Below, piece by piece: positions 1 to 7,841 of a stretch of DNA of 64,000 nucleotides. The translations under genes and the position numbers were made by a program. Where the stretch lies: assembly GCF_026126405.1 (NCBI RefSeq), contig NZ_JAFMTQ010000001.1:320610-384609 (forward strand), read 5' to 3'. A model generated the notes under the pieces. It had not been told where the DNA came from. It did not search any database and was given only the letters and a program-made list of their open reading frames with translations. This stretch comes from Aureitalea sp. L0-47. Its GTDB lineage: Bacteria; Bacteroidota; Bacteroidia; Flavobacteriales; Flavobacteriaceae. Position 1 is the stretch's first letter. Every line of letters begins with the position of its first letter.

Positions 1-5
1 ATGGC

Positions 6-542
6 ATGAATGACTTTAGAAAATTCACGAAATATAATCTTCATTATATTGGAATTTCAAAAAAAGATGACAGTTTTAAAAGACTTATAATTAAACCCCA
101 TGATAAAAGGCTAAGAATTTTATCTAACGAACATCCTCTTTCCACGGGCAGTAGAGTAACGGACGAAATGATAATGTTTTTTTTCAAAATATACACACTC
201 GAATTTAAACAGATTTTGGTGTCGTCGGATTTTGATGAAATAGGTAAGACAGAACTAGAGGATGAAATAAGAATAATTGCCGATGCAGAAAAGGCGTTTG
301 TCAATGTGTTAAACGCCAATTACAATGAAATAAAATTTAAGGATTATCCTTATTCAAAAGATGGACTATTTAAAACTTCAGTGGATCGATACGCGTTTTC
401 GATAAATGATGATTTAGAGTTTTTGACTGATGATAATACGATATATGGAGAAAGGCAAGATAAACTAGGACAATCCGAGTCAGATTTTATTTCAATTAAT
501 AAAGAAGCGAATTTAGTTGAGCTAGTAAAAATCAGGAAATAA
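6..542 (+). CDS. Hypothetical protein (178 aa), cassette-like
   Basis: I do not recognise this protein. It has no signal peptide, no membrane segment and no catalytic motif, and it is rich in charged and aromatic residues, so it is probably a soluble cytoplasmic protein. The ATG overlaps a TGA stop in another frame (ATGA at 6-9), so it may be translationally coupled to a gene that ends at position 9 and otherwise lies left of the window. It is followed at once by a long imperfect inverted repeat resembling a gene-cassette recombination site, which suggests an exchangeable accessory gene. Function unknown. Confidence 0.6.
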   Translation: MNDFRKFTKYNLHYIGISKKDDSFKRLIIKPHDKRLRILSNEHPLSTGSRVTDEMIMFFFKIYTLEFKQILVSSDFDEIGKTELEDEIRIIADAEKAFVNVLNANYNEIKFKDYPYSKDGLFKTSVDRYAFSINDDLEFLTDDNTIYGERQDKLGQSESDFISINKEANLVELVKIRK

Positions 543-543
543 C

Positions 544-686
544 ATTGCCTAACAGTGGCTATAGCTAAGCGCTTCATTTGGTTAAATACCGCAAGTACCA
601 TAACTCTAAGAACACAATCATTAACGCGGACAGGTACGCTAGTAATACACTCGCCAAGTCATAGCCCTAGACGTTCTTGCAATTAC
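544..686. repeat. Imperfect inverted repeat resembling an attC-type cassette site
   Basis: It begins two bases after the stop of the 178-aa gene and ends just before the next ATG. The left end reads ATTGCCTAACA...GGCTAT..CT..GCG and the right end, reverse-complemented, reads ATTGC..AAC...GGCTATGACTTGGCG, so the outer 30 bases or so pair imperfectly around a loop of roughly 80 bases. GCCTAAC fits the RYYYAAC half of an integron attC consensus; the right end carries CGTTCTTGCAATT, a poorer match to GTTRRRY. Whether any recombinase acts on it cannot be seen here. Confidence 0.45.
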
Positions 687-693
687 AATAACA

Positions 694-1476
694 ATGAAAA
701 AACCTCAAAAGAAATACGCTGTAGTAGTTGATGTATCTCCATCTGAACAGCTTAACGCAAATGATGCTGAAATAAAAGTAATGGGATTTGTATTCGCATT
801 GAAAAGCCGAAAATCTTTTGAAGAAGTAGGTAGTCTTTATCCTGACCCTAAAAACAGATTAACACTTAAGAAATGGACTCCTGCTGGAAAAAAATATAGA
901 AAAAAATTTGTAGAGCATGCTAAAATGTTATCTGAAAACTTTCAGATAATTTTTGGGTCGAATATCTCTAGCAATAAGGAAATTAGGGTTGTTGGTAAAA
1001 TGTATTGGGAATTAATAATGAAAGACATGTCATTAACTCCAACAGGTAAAACTAAAGACGGTAGGCCAACTGTTACACTCGGCGGCTATAAGGTTGATGG
1101 TGAGACACTTCCGAAATACGAAGTTCTTGTTGATGACTTACTTGTATTAGGATGGTATGGCGAAGCATTAGCTTCTTGTATCAAGTCGTTAATAGACTTA
1201 AATAAAGAGCCTGTAATATTAGATGTACTGATTGACAGGCTCCCTAATGAAAAAGGAGGAGATGAACATTACAAGGCAACATTGTTAAAAGAAATGTGTA
1301 GAAGAGCATCCAATGGACTATTAAGAATTGTTGGTGTTCCTGAAAGGACTGATTATCTCCAGAGAGATTTATTAGTTGATAATGTTTCTGGGTTATTACG
1401 ACATATCGTCGAAAACGAAAATTCTCAGTATAAAGAGGCACTAGATTTTTTTAAATTTAATAGAGTTAACAAATAA
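694..1476 (+). CDS. Hypothetical protein (260 aa), cassette-like
   Basis: Not recognised. The protein starts with a basic stretch and a hydrophobic strand holding an acidic residue (AVVVDVS, about residues 9-15). A second strand-like segment ends in Asp (VILDVLID, about residues 174-181) and sits in a predicted alpha/beta region. That arrangement could fit an RNase H-like fold such as DUF3800, but I see no complete active site. There is no signal peptide or membrane segment. The gene lies alone between two cassette-site-like sequences (544-686 and 1477-1503), which suggests independent mobility. The ATG at 694 directly follows the upstream repeat. Confidence 0.6.
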   Translation: MKKPQKKYAVVVDVSPSEQLNANDAEIKVMGFVFALKSRKSFEEVGSLYPDPKNRLTLKKWTPAGKKYRKKFVEHAKMLSENFQIIFGSNISSNKEIRVVGKMYWELIMKDMSLTPTGKTKDGRPTVTLGGYKVDGETLPKYEVLVDDLLVLGWYGEALASCIKSLIDLNKEPVILDVLIDRLPNEKGGDEHYKATLLKEMCRRASNGLLRIVGVPERTDYLQRDLLVDNVSGLLRHIVENENSQYKEALDFFKFNRVNK

Positions 1477-1503
1477 ATGCACCTAACACCGTATATAAAA
1501 AAT
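1477..1503. repeat. Half of a cassette-site-like repeat
   Basis: Directly after the stop of the 260-aa gene the sequence reads GCACCTAACACCGTATATAA and continues AAAATGC. ACCTAAC fits the same RYYYAAC core seen after the preceding gene. I could not find its inverted partner in the next few hundred bases, so this is either a decayed or truncated site or a chance match. Having the core at the same place after two consecutive genes argues mildly against chance. Confidence 0.3.
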
Positions 1504-1548
1504 GCTCAAATTTTGGCTATCTTTTAGTTCTCCCCTATTTTTAAAGGA

Positions 1549-2244
1549 ATGAATAGAACTCTTTTGAATATCATTTCATCCCGAGAAGATTTATCTGAAT
1601 ATCTCTTTCATTTTACCAGTGGAAAAGAAGCAAAAGATACTCTTAAAAAGATTACTTCTGAAAAAGAGATTAGAGATGTAAATGGCAAAGGAGTTATTTG
1701 TTTTACTGAAGCACCATTACTTTCATTAGTTCAAATGTTCGACATTTTTGCCAACTATGAAAATCCAATGTATGCGCCATACGGTATAGCACTAAAAAAA
1801 GACGGGCTTTTTGAAATAGGCGCAAGACCTGTAATTTATGGACTTCCTGGTGAAAAAGATTTTTTAAACACTGAAATTCAATGGCGTTTTGAACCTTATG
1901 AACCGAATGTAAAAGATTTTACTTGGCTTCGTGAATGGCGAATAGCTGAAAAAAGTGTTTCTATCAATGTAAATAACTGCTTTGTTATTACTAAAAGTAA
2001 ATCTGACCTTGAAACATTGATGTTTAACAAAGATAATATCTTTGATGTAGAATTCGATGGGTGTATTGCAGACGGTCAATTTTGGGGACATGCAACTGGA
2101 ATAACTGAAAGGGCGTTTAAAGGTATATCCATAGAGGATTTGTCTGAACTAACTAACTTATCAAAAAAAGAAATTGATAAAAAAATAGCAGAGCAAAAGG
2201 ATAGTGACAGAGGAGAATTTGGATTAGGGAGCTTCTTGCATTAA
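1549..2244 (+). CDS. AbiGi-like / DUF2971-like putative phage-resistance protein
   Basis: A 231-aa soluble protein. The N-terminal half has an LFHFTSG motif (about residues 19-25), an ICFTEAPL segment (about 50-57), YGIALKK, a RPVIYG segment and a late EWRI motif. This order of HFT, CFTE-P, YGI, PVxY and EWR resembles the AbiGi antitoxin/abortive-infection family and related DUF2971-type proteins, some of which have ADP-ribosyltransferase-like folds. That is recall of family patterns, not a search. The C-terminal 40 residues are charged and helical. It lies in an accessory region as a single gene, and no obvious toxin partner is adjacent. Confidence 0.4.
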   Translation: MNRTLLNIISSREDLSEYLFHFTSGKEAKDTLKKITSEKEIRDVNGKGVICFTEAPLLSLVQMFDIFANYENPMYAPYGIALKKDGLFEIGARPVIYGLPGEKDFLNTEIQWRFEPYEPNVKDFTWLREWRIAEKSVSINVNNCFVITKSKSDLETLMFNKDNIFDVEFDGCIADGQFWGHATGITERAFKGISIEDLSELTNLSKKEIDKKIAEQKDSDRGEFGLGSFLH

Positions 2245-2689
2245 AAACTACTTTCTATACCTCAAATAGGCGATTAAATGGGCTCATTCTAGATTAATTC
2301 TTTAGTTTTAATTGAAGTTAATCTAAGTCGTACATTTCCATATGATTAGTTGTTATAATCGTGATGTCAGTGAACTTGTGAAACAGACTGAAACAGAATT
2401 AAAAACACCTGGGCACAACAAATACAATACCTAGTAAATCTCTATTCTCAGTAACTCCTAAAATAGTTAGTTTTGAAAAATACAAGCTGATTCTTTTAAT
2501 TTTTGAGCCGAGGAATAAATATTAACCATTGCGGCAAGAGCTAAATAAGCAACTCACTTTCCCCTTACTCTGAAATAAAAATTTTTTAAAATTTTTTCAC
2601 GCGCAAGTTAAATTCAACTTCATCCCCCTACCCTTTTTAGATTTGGGGAGATAGGGGCGTCTTATCTCATAACTAAAATCTTAATTATT
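2245..2689 (+). promoter_or_regulatory. Non-coding leader upstream of the recombination module
   Basis: These 445 bases carry no supported gene. The last part is a likely 5' leader: an AT-rich tract (2577-2598) with runs of A and T, then a hairpin formed by CCCCTA (2625-2630) and TAGGGG (2652-2657), extended inside by CCC/GGG, ending about 32 bases before the next ATG. This probably contains the promoter and a structured untranslated region for the 2690 gene. I see no clear consensus promoter. Confidence 0.3.
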
Positions 2690-3058
2690 ATGACTGAGTA
2701 TCGTGAAATTACAAATGAAATTACTGGCGGGCCGGAGTTTCTATTTAATGCAACTTTATTGAAAATTGGAGAAAACACTTTGACCAATAGTAATGACAAA
2801 GAGTACAAAATTGTGACTCTCGAATTTAACTTGCCAGATGGTGAAGAGGTCGAGCGCACAGCTATGTGCTATGCATCCAATTACGAACAAGGAGTTGAAA
2901 TTGGTAAAGCTTACCTGTGTAACCTAAGCTTTGATGAAGAGGGGAAGCCTCAGATCAGAATGTCTCATTTAAGCAATGCTGATAGAGCAAGTGCAGAAGA
3001 CTTCGCGGGTTTGTTTCAAGGAGCAAAACTACTTATTAACGATGATTTGGTGATGTAG
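2690..3058 (+). CDS. Small SSB/OB-fold-like protein of a mobile element
   Basis: A 122-aa soluble protein with alternating hydrophobic strands (FLFNATLLKIG, KIVTLEFNL, AYLCNLSF) in the order expected for a small OB fold, followed by a short acidic tail. It sits directly upstream of a Sak4-like AAA ATPase and a DUF3871 gene, where phage and integrative elements usually encode a single-strand DNA-binding partner. The role in DNA recombination or replication is inferred from this context and from strand pattern; no diagnostic motif is present. Confidence 0.4.
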   Translation: MTEYREITNEITGGPEFLFNATLLKIGENTLTNSNDKEYKIVTLEFNLPDGEEVERTAMCYASNYEQGVEIGKAYLCNLSFDEEGKPQIRMSHLSNADRASAEDFAGLFQGAKLLINDDLVM

Positions 3059-3142
3059 CAATCACTTTTCACAGAGGAACTAACAGGACTTGTACAATGG
3101 TGTATAAGTCCTTTTTTATTTATTAATACTTAAACAACTCTT

Positions 3143-4027
3143 ATGGAAATACGAATATCCGAAAGGAAAAAAGCTAAGATAAAATTAGCATTGCAGGGTT
3201 CTGCAGGTAGTGGGAAAACGTACTCAGCTCTGCTGATCGCAAAAGGCCTTATTGATGGTGAGTTCACCAAAACAGCCATAATAGACACTGAGAATGGTTC
3301 AGCAGACCTCTATGCCCACTTGGGGAATTATAATGTTGTGACATTGCAACCACCTTATTCGCCCGAAAGATTCATTGAGGCTATCAGTCTATGTGAAAAA
3401 GCTGGAATGGAAGTGATAATTATAGATAGTATCTCACATTGTTGGGATTATTTGTTGGATGTACATAGTAATATGCCTGGTAACAGTTTTACCAATTGGG
3501 GTAAGATAACACCAAGACAGAATGCTTTTGTGAATAAAATACTGCAATCCAACACCCACATTATTTCTACAATGCGTGTGAAGCAAGATTATGTTTTGAA
3601 TCAGAAGAATGGAAAAATGGTGCCTGAAAAAGTTGGCTTAAAGGCTATTCAGCGAAATGATCTTGACTATGAATTTACAATGGTTTTTGATGTGGATATT
3701 GCCCATCAAGTAAAAGCTTCAAAGGACAGGACAGGGCTATTCATTGACAAGCCAGAGTTTATCATAAATGCCGCAACCGGTAAAAAGATTAAGCAATGGT
3801 GTGATGAAGGGCACGGGTCGGGAGGAAAGGAAATTAGTATGGAGATAGCCGCCTGTGAAACTTTAGAAGGCTTGAGACATATCTACACAAAGTACCCGGA
3901 ACAACAAGAAAGTATTAAATCTTTAATTCTTAAAAGAAAGGAAATATTGGAGAGAATACAGTCACAAGTTATTCCAAATAATCAAATAATTAAAAACCAA
4001 GAAAATGGAATTGACAGCAGTAAATAG
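3143..4027 (+). CDS. Sak4-like AAA (RecA-fold) phage-type ATPase
   Basis: A 294-aa protein with a clear Walker A (GSAGSGKT, residues 19-26), an acidic strand (AIIDTENG) and a Walker B strand (VIIIDS, about 91-96). The motif spacing matches the phage nucleotide-binding AAA family (AAA_24) that includes Sak4-type single-strand annealing recombinases. These ATPases work with a single-strand binding protein to anneal DNA, and an OB-like gene lies 85 bases upstream. The C-terminal 60 residues are charged and probably helical. The end overlaps the start of the DUF3871 gene by 23 bases, indicating coupled translation. Confidence 0.75.
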   Translation: MEIRISERKKAKIKLALQGSAGSGKTYSALLIAKGLIDGEFTKTAIIDTENGSADLYAHLGNYNVVTLQPPYSPERFIEAISLCEKAGMEVIIIDSISHCWDYLLDVHSNMPGNSFTNWGKITPRQNAFVNKILQSNTHIISTMRVKQDYVLNQKNGKMVPEKVGLKAIQRNDLDYEFTMVFDVDIAHQVKASKDRTGLFIDKPEFIINAATGKKIKQWCDEGHGSGGKEISMEIAACETLEGLRHIYTKYPEQQESIKSLILKRKEILERIQSQVIPNNQIIKNQENGIDSSK

Positions 4028-4982
4028 TATAGTAGATCAGATAATCCCAGAAGCACAGATAACTACTTCATCAGGAGGAAGTTTCATAGAGGCGAATACG
4101 AAGGAGGTAACGTTGGCTCATCTCAAAAGAGATTGCATCATACCCGTGTATAGTGATAATGAAAGTACTATAGCGCATTCACAATTTATCGATGCTACAA
4201 GGGAGGTGGTTCAGGCCAATTTTTTACATACTCAAATTCTGGAGCCAAGTATTAGGATTTCCCATGTTATCAAAGGGAGAGTCCCATCGGCAATAGGAAA
4301 GACAGTAAAGGAACTAAGGCCAGAAGAAAAAACAATTTATTATCAACGCTGTGCATTTCTGATAGAAGTGCCAGGTTTGACAGAAAATGTGAACAACAAT
4401 TCATTATCACTAACAATTGGAGGAGTAAGGGCATTAAATCAGGAAAATCTCTATTCAAAAAGGAATATGGAAAAATTCAAAGTGTTTATTGGTTTCAAAA
4501 ATCTTGTTTGCACCAATCTGTGTATTAATACTGATGGATTAAAAGCAGATATTAGGGTTAGCAGTACTGCAGAGTTAAAAGATCGCATAAATGAGCTGAT
4601 TGAATCATTTGATAGAGAAAGATTCCTTGGCAATATGGAACGCATGAGTAAATATTCTTTGGATGAAGAACAGTTTGCCCATGTTATTGGGAAAATGAAG
4701 ATGTACCAGCACCTTTCTTCTGAAGAAAAAGTTGGCAAGTTGACACTTGGTATGAATGACAATCAGATAGGATCACTGGTTCGTGACTATTATTCCGACC
4801 CGAATTTTAGTGGGGATGAAGAAAGGAACCTTAACCTATGGAAGTTCTATAACCTCATGACAGCAGCCAATAAGTCGTCGTATATAGACTCTAATTTGGA
4901 AAGGAATGTCAAAGCGTTCGAATTTGTAAATGGCCTTGGTAAATCCTTGCAAAATCAAGTTGAGAGCTGGTTTCTTAATTAA
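4005..4982 (+). CDS. DUF3871 family protein
   Basis: A 325-aa protein that I recognise as DUF3871, a family of unknown function found in Bacteroidota mobile elements. Recognisable segments are SFIEANT near the N-terminus, SHVIKGRVP, LSLTIGGVRA, FKVFIGFKNLVCTNLC and NLWKFYNLMTAANKSSYID near the C-terminus. The overall length matches the family. The start ATG lies inside the 3' end of the AAA ATPase gene. Members usually sit beside recombination ATPases and SSB-like genes, as here, so a DNA-metabolism role is a fair inference. Confidence 0.8.
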   Translation: MELTAVNSIVDQIIPEAQITTSSGGSFIEANTKEVTLAHLKRDCIIPVYSDNESTIAHSQFIDATREVVQANFLHTQILEPSIRISHVIKGRVPSAIGKTVKELRPEEKTIYYQRCAFLIEVPGLTENVNNNSLSLTIGGVRALNQENLYSKRNMEKFKVFIGFKNLVCTNLCINTDGLKADIRVSSTAELKDRINELIESFDRERFLGNMERMSKYSLDEEQFAHVIGKMKMYQHLSSEEKVGKLTLGMNDNQIGSLVRDYYSDPNFSGDEERNLNLWKFYNLMTAANKSSYIDSNLERNVKAFEFVNGLGKSLQNQVESWFLN

Positions 4983-5012
4983 CATCGCTATTTCGCATAG
5001 TTTTCGAATTTT

Positions 5013-5264
5013 ATGGATAATAGAGACTTGGCAGAACAACTCAAATACAGCTCATCTAAGTGGCTTTATATTGTTGCCTGGAACAATCTATTAAAACAAC
5101 TTTTTTGCCCTTTCCCAGCCGCTGTATTAAGTGATATAGGCCCACTTCATAAGGGTCAAATAGTTTTGGTTGAAGAAGTAAAGGTTACGGCGAAGCTTCT
5201 GACAGTTTTTATTGTTCAAGGCAGCGCCTATTACTACTACCACTTTGATATTTTAATAGATTGA
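5013..5264 (+). CDS. Small hypothetical protein (83 aa)
   Basis: It starts 30 bases after DUF3871 and ends 18 bases before a good terminator, so it is probably the last gene of that operon. The sequence suggests a small beta-rich domain: a KGQIVLVEEVKVTAK segment followed by TVFIVQG and an aromatic run (YYYYHFD). No family recognised. The base composition and position support a real gene, but its short length leaves doubt. Confidence 0.5.
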   Translation: MDNRDLAEQLKYSSSKWLYIVAWNNLLKQLFCPFPAAVLSDIGPLHKGQIVLVEEVKVTAKLLTVFIVQGSAYYYYHFDILID

Positions 5265-5282
5265 GTGTTTAAAAGTATAGTG

Positions 5283-5308
5283 AGAAAAACCTATAATGGG
5301 TTTTTCTT
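5283..5308 (+). terminator. Intrinsic terminator after the DUF3871 operon
   Basis: Perfect 9-bp stem AGAAAAACC (5283-5291) and GGTTTTTCT (5299-5307) around a 7-base loop. The 3' arm itself supplies the T tract. It follows the 83-aa gene by 18 bases. Confidence 0.65.
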
Positions 5309-5342
5309 ACATACGCACTCATGCTTGGCATATGGTTTATAT

Positions 5343-5395
5343 GCAAAATACAACTAGATAATAATAATGATCATTATTATACATCGCTATTTTGC
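5343..5395. promoter_or_regulatory. Nested palindromes, candidate operator or replication site
   Basis: A 20-bp perfect palindrome ATAATAATGATCATTATTAT (5361-5380) sits inside an outer inverted repeat, GCAAAATA (5343-5350) and TATTTTGC (5388-5395), with nearly the same centre. The right outer arm belongs to ACATCGCTATTTTGC (5381-5395), almost repeated as ACATCGCTATTTCGC at 4982-4996. The structure lies 50 bases upstream of the 267-aa gene, so an operator is likely; a replication or recombination role is also possible. Confidence 0.4.
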
Positions 5396-5444
5396 GTTAT
5401 CCTCTTTAATGAATAACACATATATTTACGTTTAAAGAGAAAGC

Positions 5445-6248
5445 ATGGCAGTATTAACTTTTGAGCATTTTTTAAATGCGGATTTATTTGCAAACGTGAA
5501 AAAAGATTTCCTCAAACAAGATATTCAATATGAATATTTAGGGTCTTCAGGTGAAGATTTTCAGGTTAACATTGAAAGGGATCAGATAACTGTAATTAAG
5601 GAAAAAGTTATATCAATTACAGAGATTGAAAATGGTGATGGTAAAGATGAAATTTACGAGACTGAGGTTATTGAACAAGAATTGAATTTTTATTCTGATT
5701 ACCTGTTGCCAAAGATTCACGAAGTTGAAATTGCCTATAAGAAGGATTTTGTTCAGGATATTAGGAGAAGAAGCCTGTTTTCAAAAGATGCAATAAAAGG
5801 GTACGGTCAAGTACATTTGAATAAATTGAATAAGATACTGGACAAAATAAAAAGTGCCTCTCATCTGAATGAAGAAATTCAAAATGCATTGTTGCAAGCC
5901 GTTGCTTCAACTTATGAATTTATAAGTGATGGCTATTATCAAAAAAACATTGATATTCCAAAGAAAATACCATTTGCCTTTTCGAAGAATCAAGTGATCG
6001 CTTTATATTATTTATTATATGTAAATGAGTATATCTCAAATAATGATCTCAAGAAAACGGATCTATATAGGCTGATCGAAGAGACAGCTATGTATTATGA
6101 TTCTAAAGAAAACTCATTTAAAGATATCAGGAAAGCCAATAAATTGTGTAATGAATTATTTGGTTCAATTCCTTCAAAATCTCCTGGCAATACCATTGAT
6201 GAATTGAAGGAAATCTTCACTGATTCGGATTTTTACGCATCTTCATAA
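5445..6248 (+). CDS. Hypothetical protein (267 aa) of the mobile module
   Basis: Soluble, acidic and largely helical, with no signal peptide or membrane segment. The N-terminal 100 residues include an acidic stretch (ENGDGKDEIYE). The middle is helical (KLNKILDKIKSASHLNEEIQNALLQ), and the C-terminal third carries a leucine- and tyrosine-rich segment (VIALYYLLYVNEY). Resemblance to RteC-type regulators crossed my mind, but I cannot support it. It is transcribed alone between two strong terminators (5283-5308 and 6267-6296) and has the nested palindromes at 5343-5395 in its promoter region, so it may be autoregulated. Confidence 0.55.
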   Translation: MAVLTFEHFLNADLFANVKKDFLKQDIQYEYLGSSGEDFQVNIERDQITVIKEKVISITEIENGDGKDEIYETEVIEQELNFYSDYLLPKIHEVEIAYKKDFVQDIRRRSLFSKDAIKGYGQVHLNKLNKILDKIKSASHLNEEIQNALLQAVASTYEFISDGYYQKNIDIPKKIPFAFSKNQVIALYYLLYVNEYISNNDLKKTDLYRLIEETAMYYDSKENSFKDIRKANKLCNELFGSIPSKSPGNTIDELKEIFTDSDFYASS

Positions 6249-6266
6249 CAGTAAATTTCATTCCTC

Positions 6267-6296
6267 TTGGGGTTATTTTTTTAACCCCAATTTAGT
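6267..6296 (+). terminator. Intrinsic terminator
   Basis: Perfect 9-bp stem TTGGGGTTA (6267-6275) and TAACCCCAA (6282-6290), loop of six T, then TTTAGTT. It ends transcription of the 267-aa gene; a weaker T tract follows the stem than in the best terminators. Confidence 0.65.
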
Positions 6297-6404
6297 TAAA
6301 CCAGCACTCTACTTTTGACTCGTCGCTTAAAACAAGTGACCCTGAACACATTGTGTGGAATGGAAATAGCTTGATGTGAATCAGGCATTAATTAATAAAT
6401 CAAT

Positions 6405-7841
6405 ATGAATAATATTGAAATACTTACAACGCCTGAAAAGGAAAAAGAAACACAAAGTACTTTCTGGACGTTGGATGCAAATAGAAAAGTAAAAATCAAT
6501 CAAATAGCCTTGATCAAATTTTTACAGAATGGAGGTTTCTTTAAAATGACCTCAAAATACGGGACATCGATTATAAGAATCCGGGATAACAAAGTTAGAG
6601 AAGTGGCAGATTATAAAATTGTAGATTTTATAAAGGAGTTCCTGCTGGATAATAAACATAATGATGTCCTTGACGTATTTTCAACAGGCATGCCGAATTA
6701 CTTGAATAGCAAAAAACTTGATTTGTTAGACACAGTAGTAATATCTGATGATCGGGACTCGAGGGATAGCTCATGGTTTTATTACAAGAATTCTGCGGTA
6801 TTAGTTTCAAAGGATGGAATACAAACAGTTAAATATGAAGATCTCCCAATTAAAATATGGGAATCACGAATTATTAATAGAGCGTACGTTTCATCCCACC
6901 AAGGAAAGTCAGATTTTGAAGAATTCATTTACAATATAGCTGGTAAAAATGACGATAGGTTTCTGTCCTTGAAGTCTATTATAGGTTATTTACTGCATAG
7001 ATATCAAGACCCTTCGGTAACGAGAGCTGTTATTCTGGTGGATGAAAATATTTCTTTAGATGGGACTGCTAATGGTGGTACAGGAAAGACACTAATCACC
7101 GAAGCTATTGGAAAAATGCGTGAACTCGTTGGCATGGATGGTAAGAATATCAAAGGGAAGAGCTGGTTTAAAAACCAGAGAATAACCAGAACAACCGATA
7201 TAGTAAGATATGATGATGTACAAAGAGATTTTAATCTAGAAACCTTGTATTCCATGATAACTTCGGGAATCACAGTTGAGAAAAAGTATCAGGATGAATT
7301 CTATATCCGTCCTGAACATGCACCCAAAATTGTTCTGAGTAGTAACTATCCTGTTAAAGGGACTGGCGGTTCTACTGATGAAAGAAGAAGGTGTGAGTTT
7401 GAAGTTTCTAATCATTACAATCTGCATTATCAACCAATAGATGATTTCGGATATCACTTTTTTGACGATTGGGGCGAGAAGCAGTGGAATCAGTTTTATA
7501 ATTTCATGATGTCTTGTGTACAAACATATTTAGCAAACGGATTAACCATAGCAGAACCAATAAATCTCACAAAAAATAAGCTTGTATTTAGTACGTCAAA
7601 AGAATTTGTGGAGTTTATAGAAAAGGAGCTGCAAGAGGATGTCTGGATTGATAAGAGAGCATTTTTGTCCTTTTTTACAAAGAATATTTCAGGAAAGAAT
7701 GAAATAACGCCACATCTGTTTACCAAATGGCTTAAAAAATATGCGAGCCTGAAAGGGCTCATATATGAGGACAAATCCTCTGGTGGTAACTATACATTTA
7801 TTCTGAAAAGTAACCCTAATAAAGATCAGAATGGAGAATAG
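6405..7841 (+). CDS. SF3-type helicase / primase-associated ATPase (DUF5906-like)
   Basis: A 478-aa protein with a Walker A (NGGTGKT, residues 223-229), a Walker B-like strand (IVRYDD, about 266-271), a sensor-1 strand with Asn (IVLSSNYP, about 309-316) and an arginine cluster (DERRRC, 325-330). This order is that of superfamily 3 helicases, which in phages, plasmids and satellites unwind the origin and are often fused to a primase. Here the N-terminal 170 residues do not show a recognisable primase active site. The C-terminus (about 390-470) looks like a winged-helix region. The end overlaps the following GIY-YIG gene by 11 bases. Confidence 0.7.
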   Translation: MNNIEILTTPEKEKETQSTFWTLDANRKVKINQIALIKFLQNGGFFKMTSKYGTSIIRIRDNKVREVADYKIVDFIKEFLLDNKHNDVLDVFSTGMPNYLNSKKLDLLDTVVISDDRDSRDSSWFYYKNSAVLVSKDGIQTVKYEDLPIKIWESRIINRAYVSSHQGKSDFEEFIYNIAGKNDDRFLSLKSIIGYLLHRYQDPSVTRAVILVDENISLDGTANGGTGKTLITEAIGKMRELVGMDGKNIKGKSWFKNQRITRTTDIVRYDDVQRDFNLETLYSMITSGITVEKKYQDEFYIRPEHAPKIVLSSNYPVKGTGGSTDERRRCEFEVSNHYNLHYQPIDDFGYHFFDDWGEKQWNQFYNFMMSCVQTYLANGLTIAEPINLTKNKLVFSTSKEFVEFIEKELQEDVWIDKRAFLSFFTKNISGKNEITPHLFTKWLKKYASLKGLIYEDKSSGGNYTFILKSNPNKDQNGE

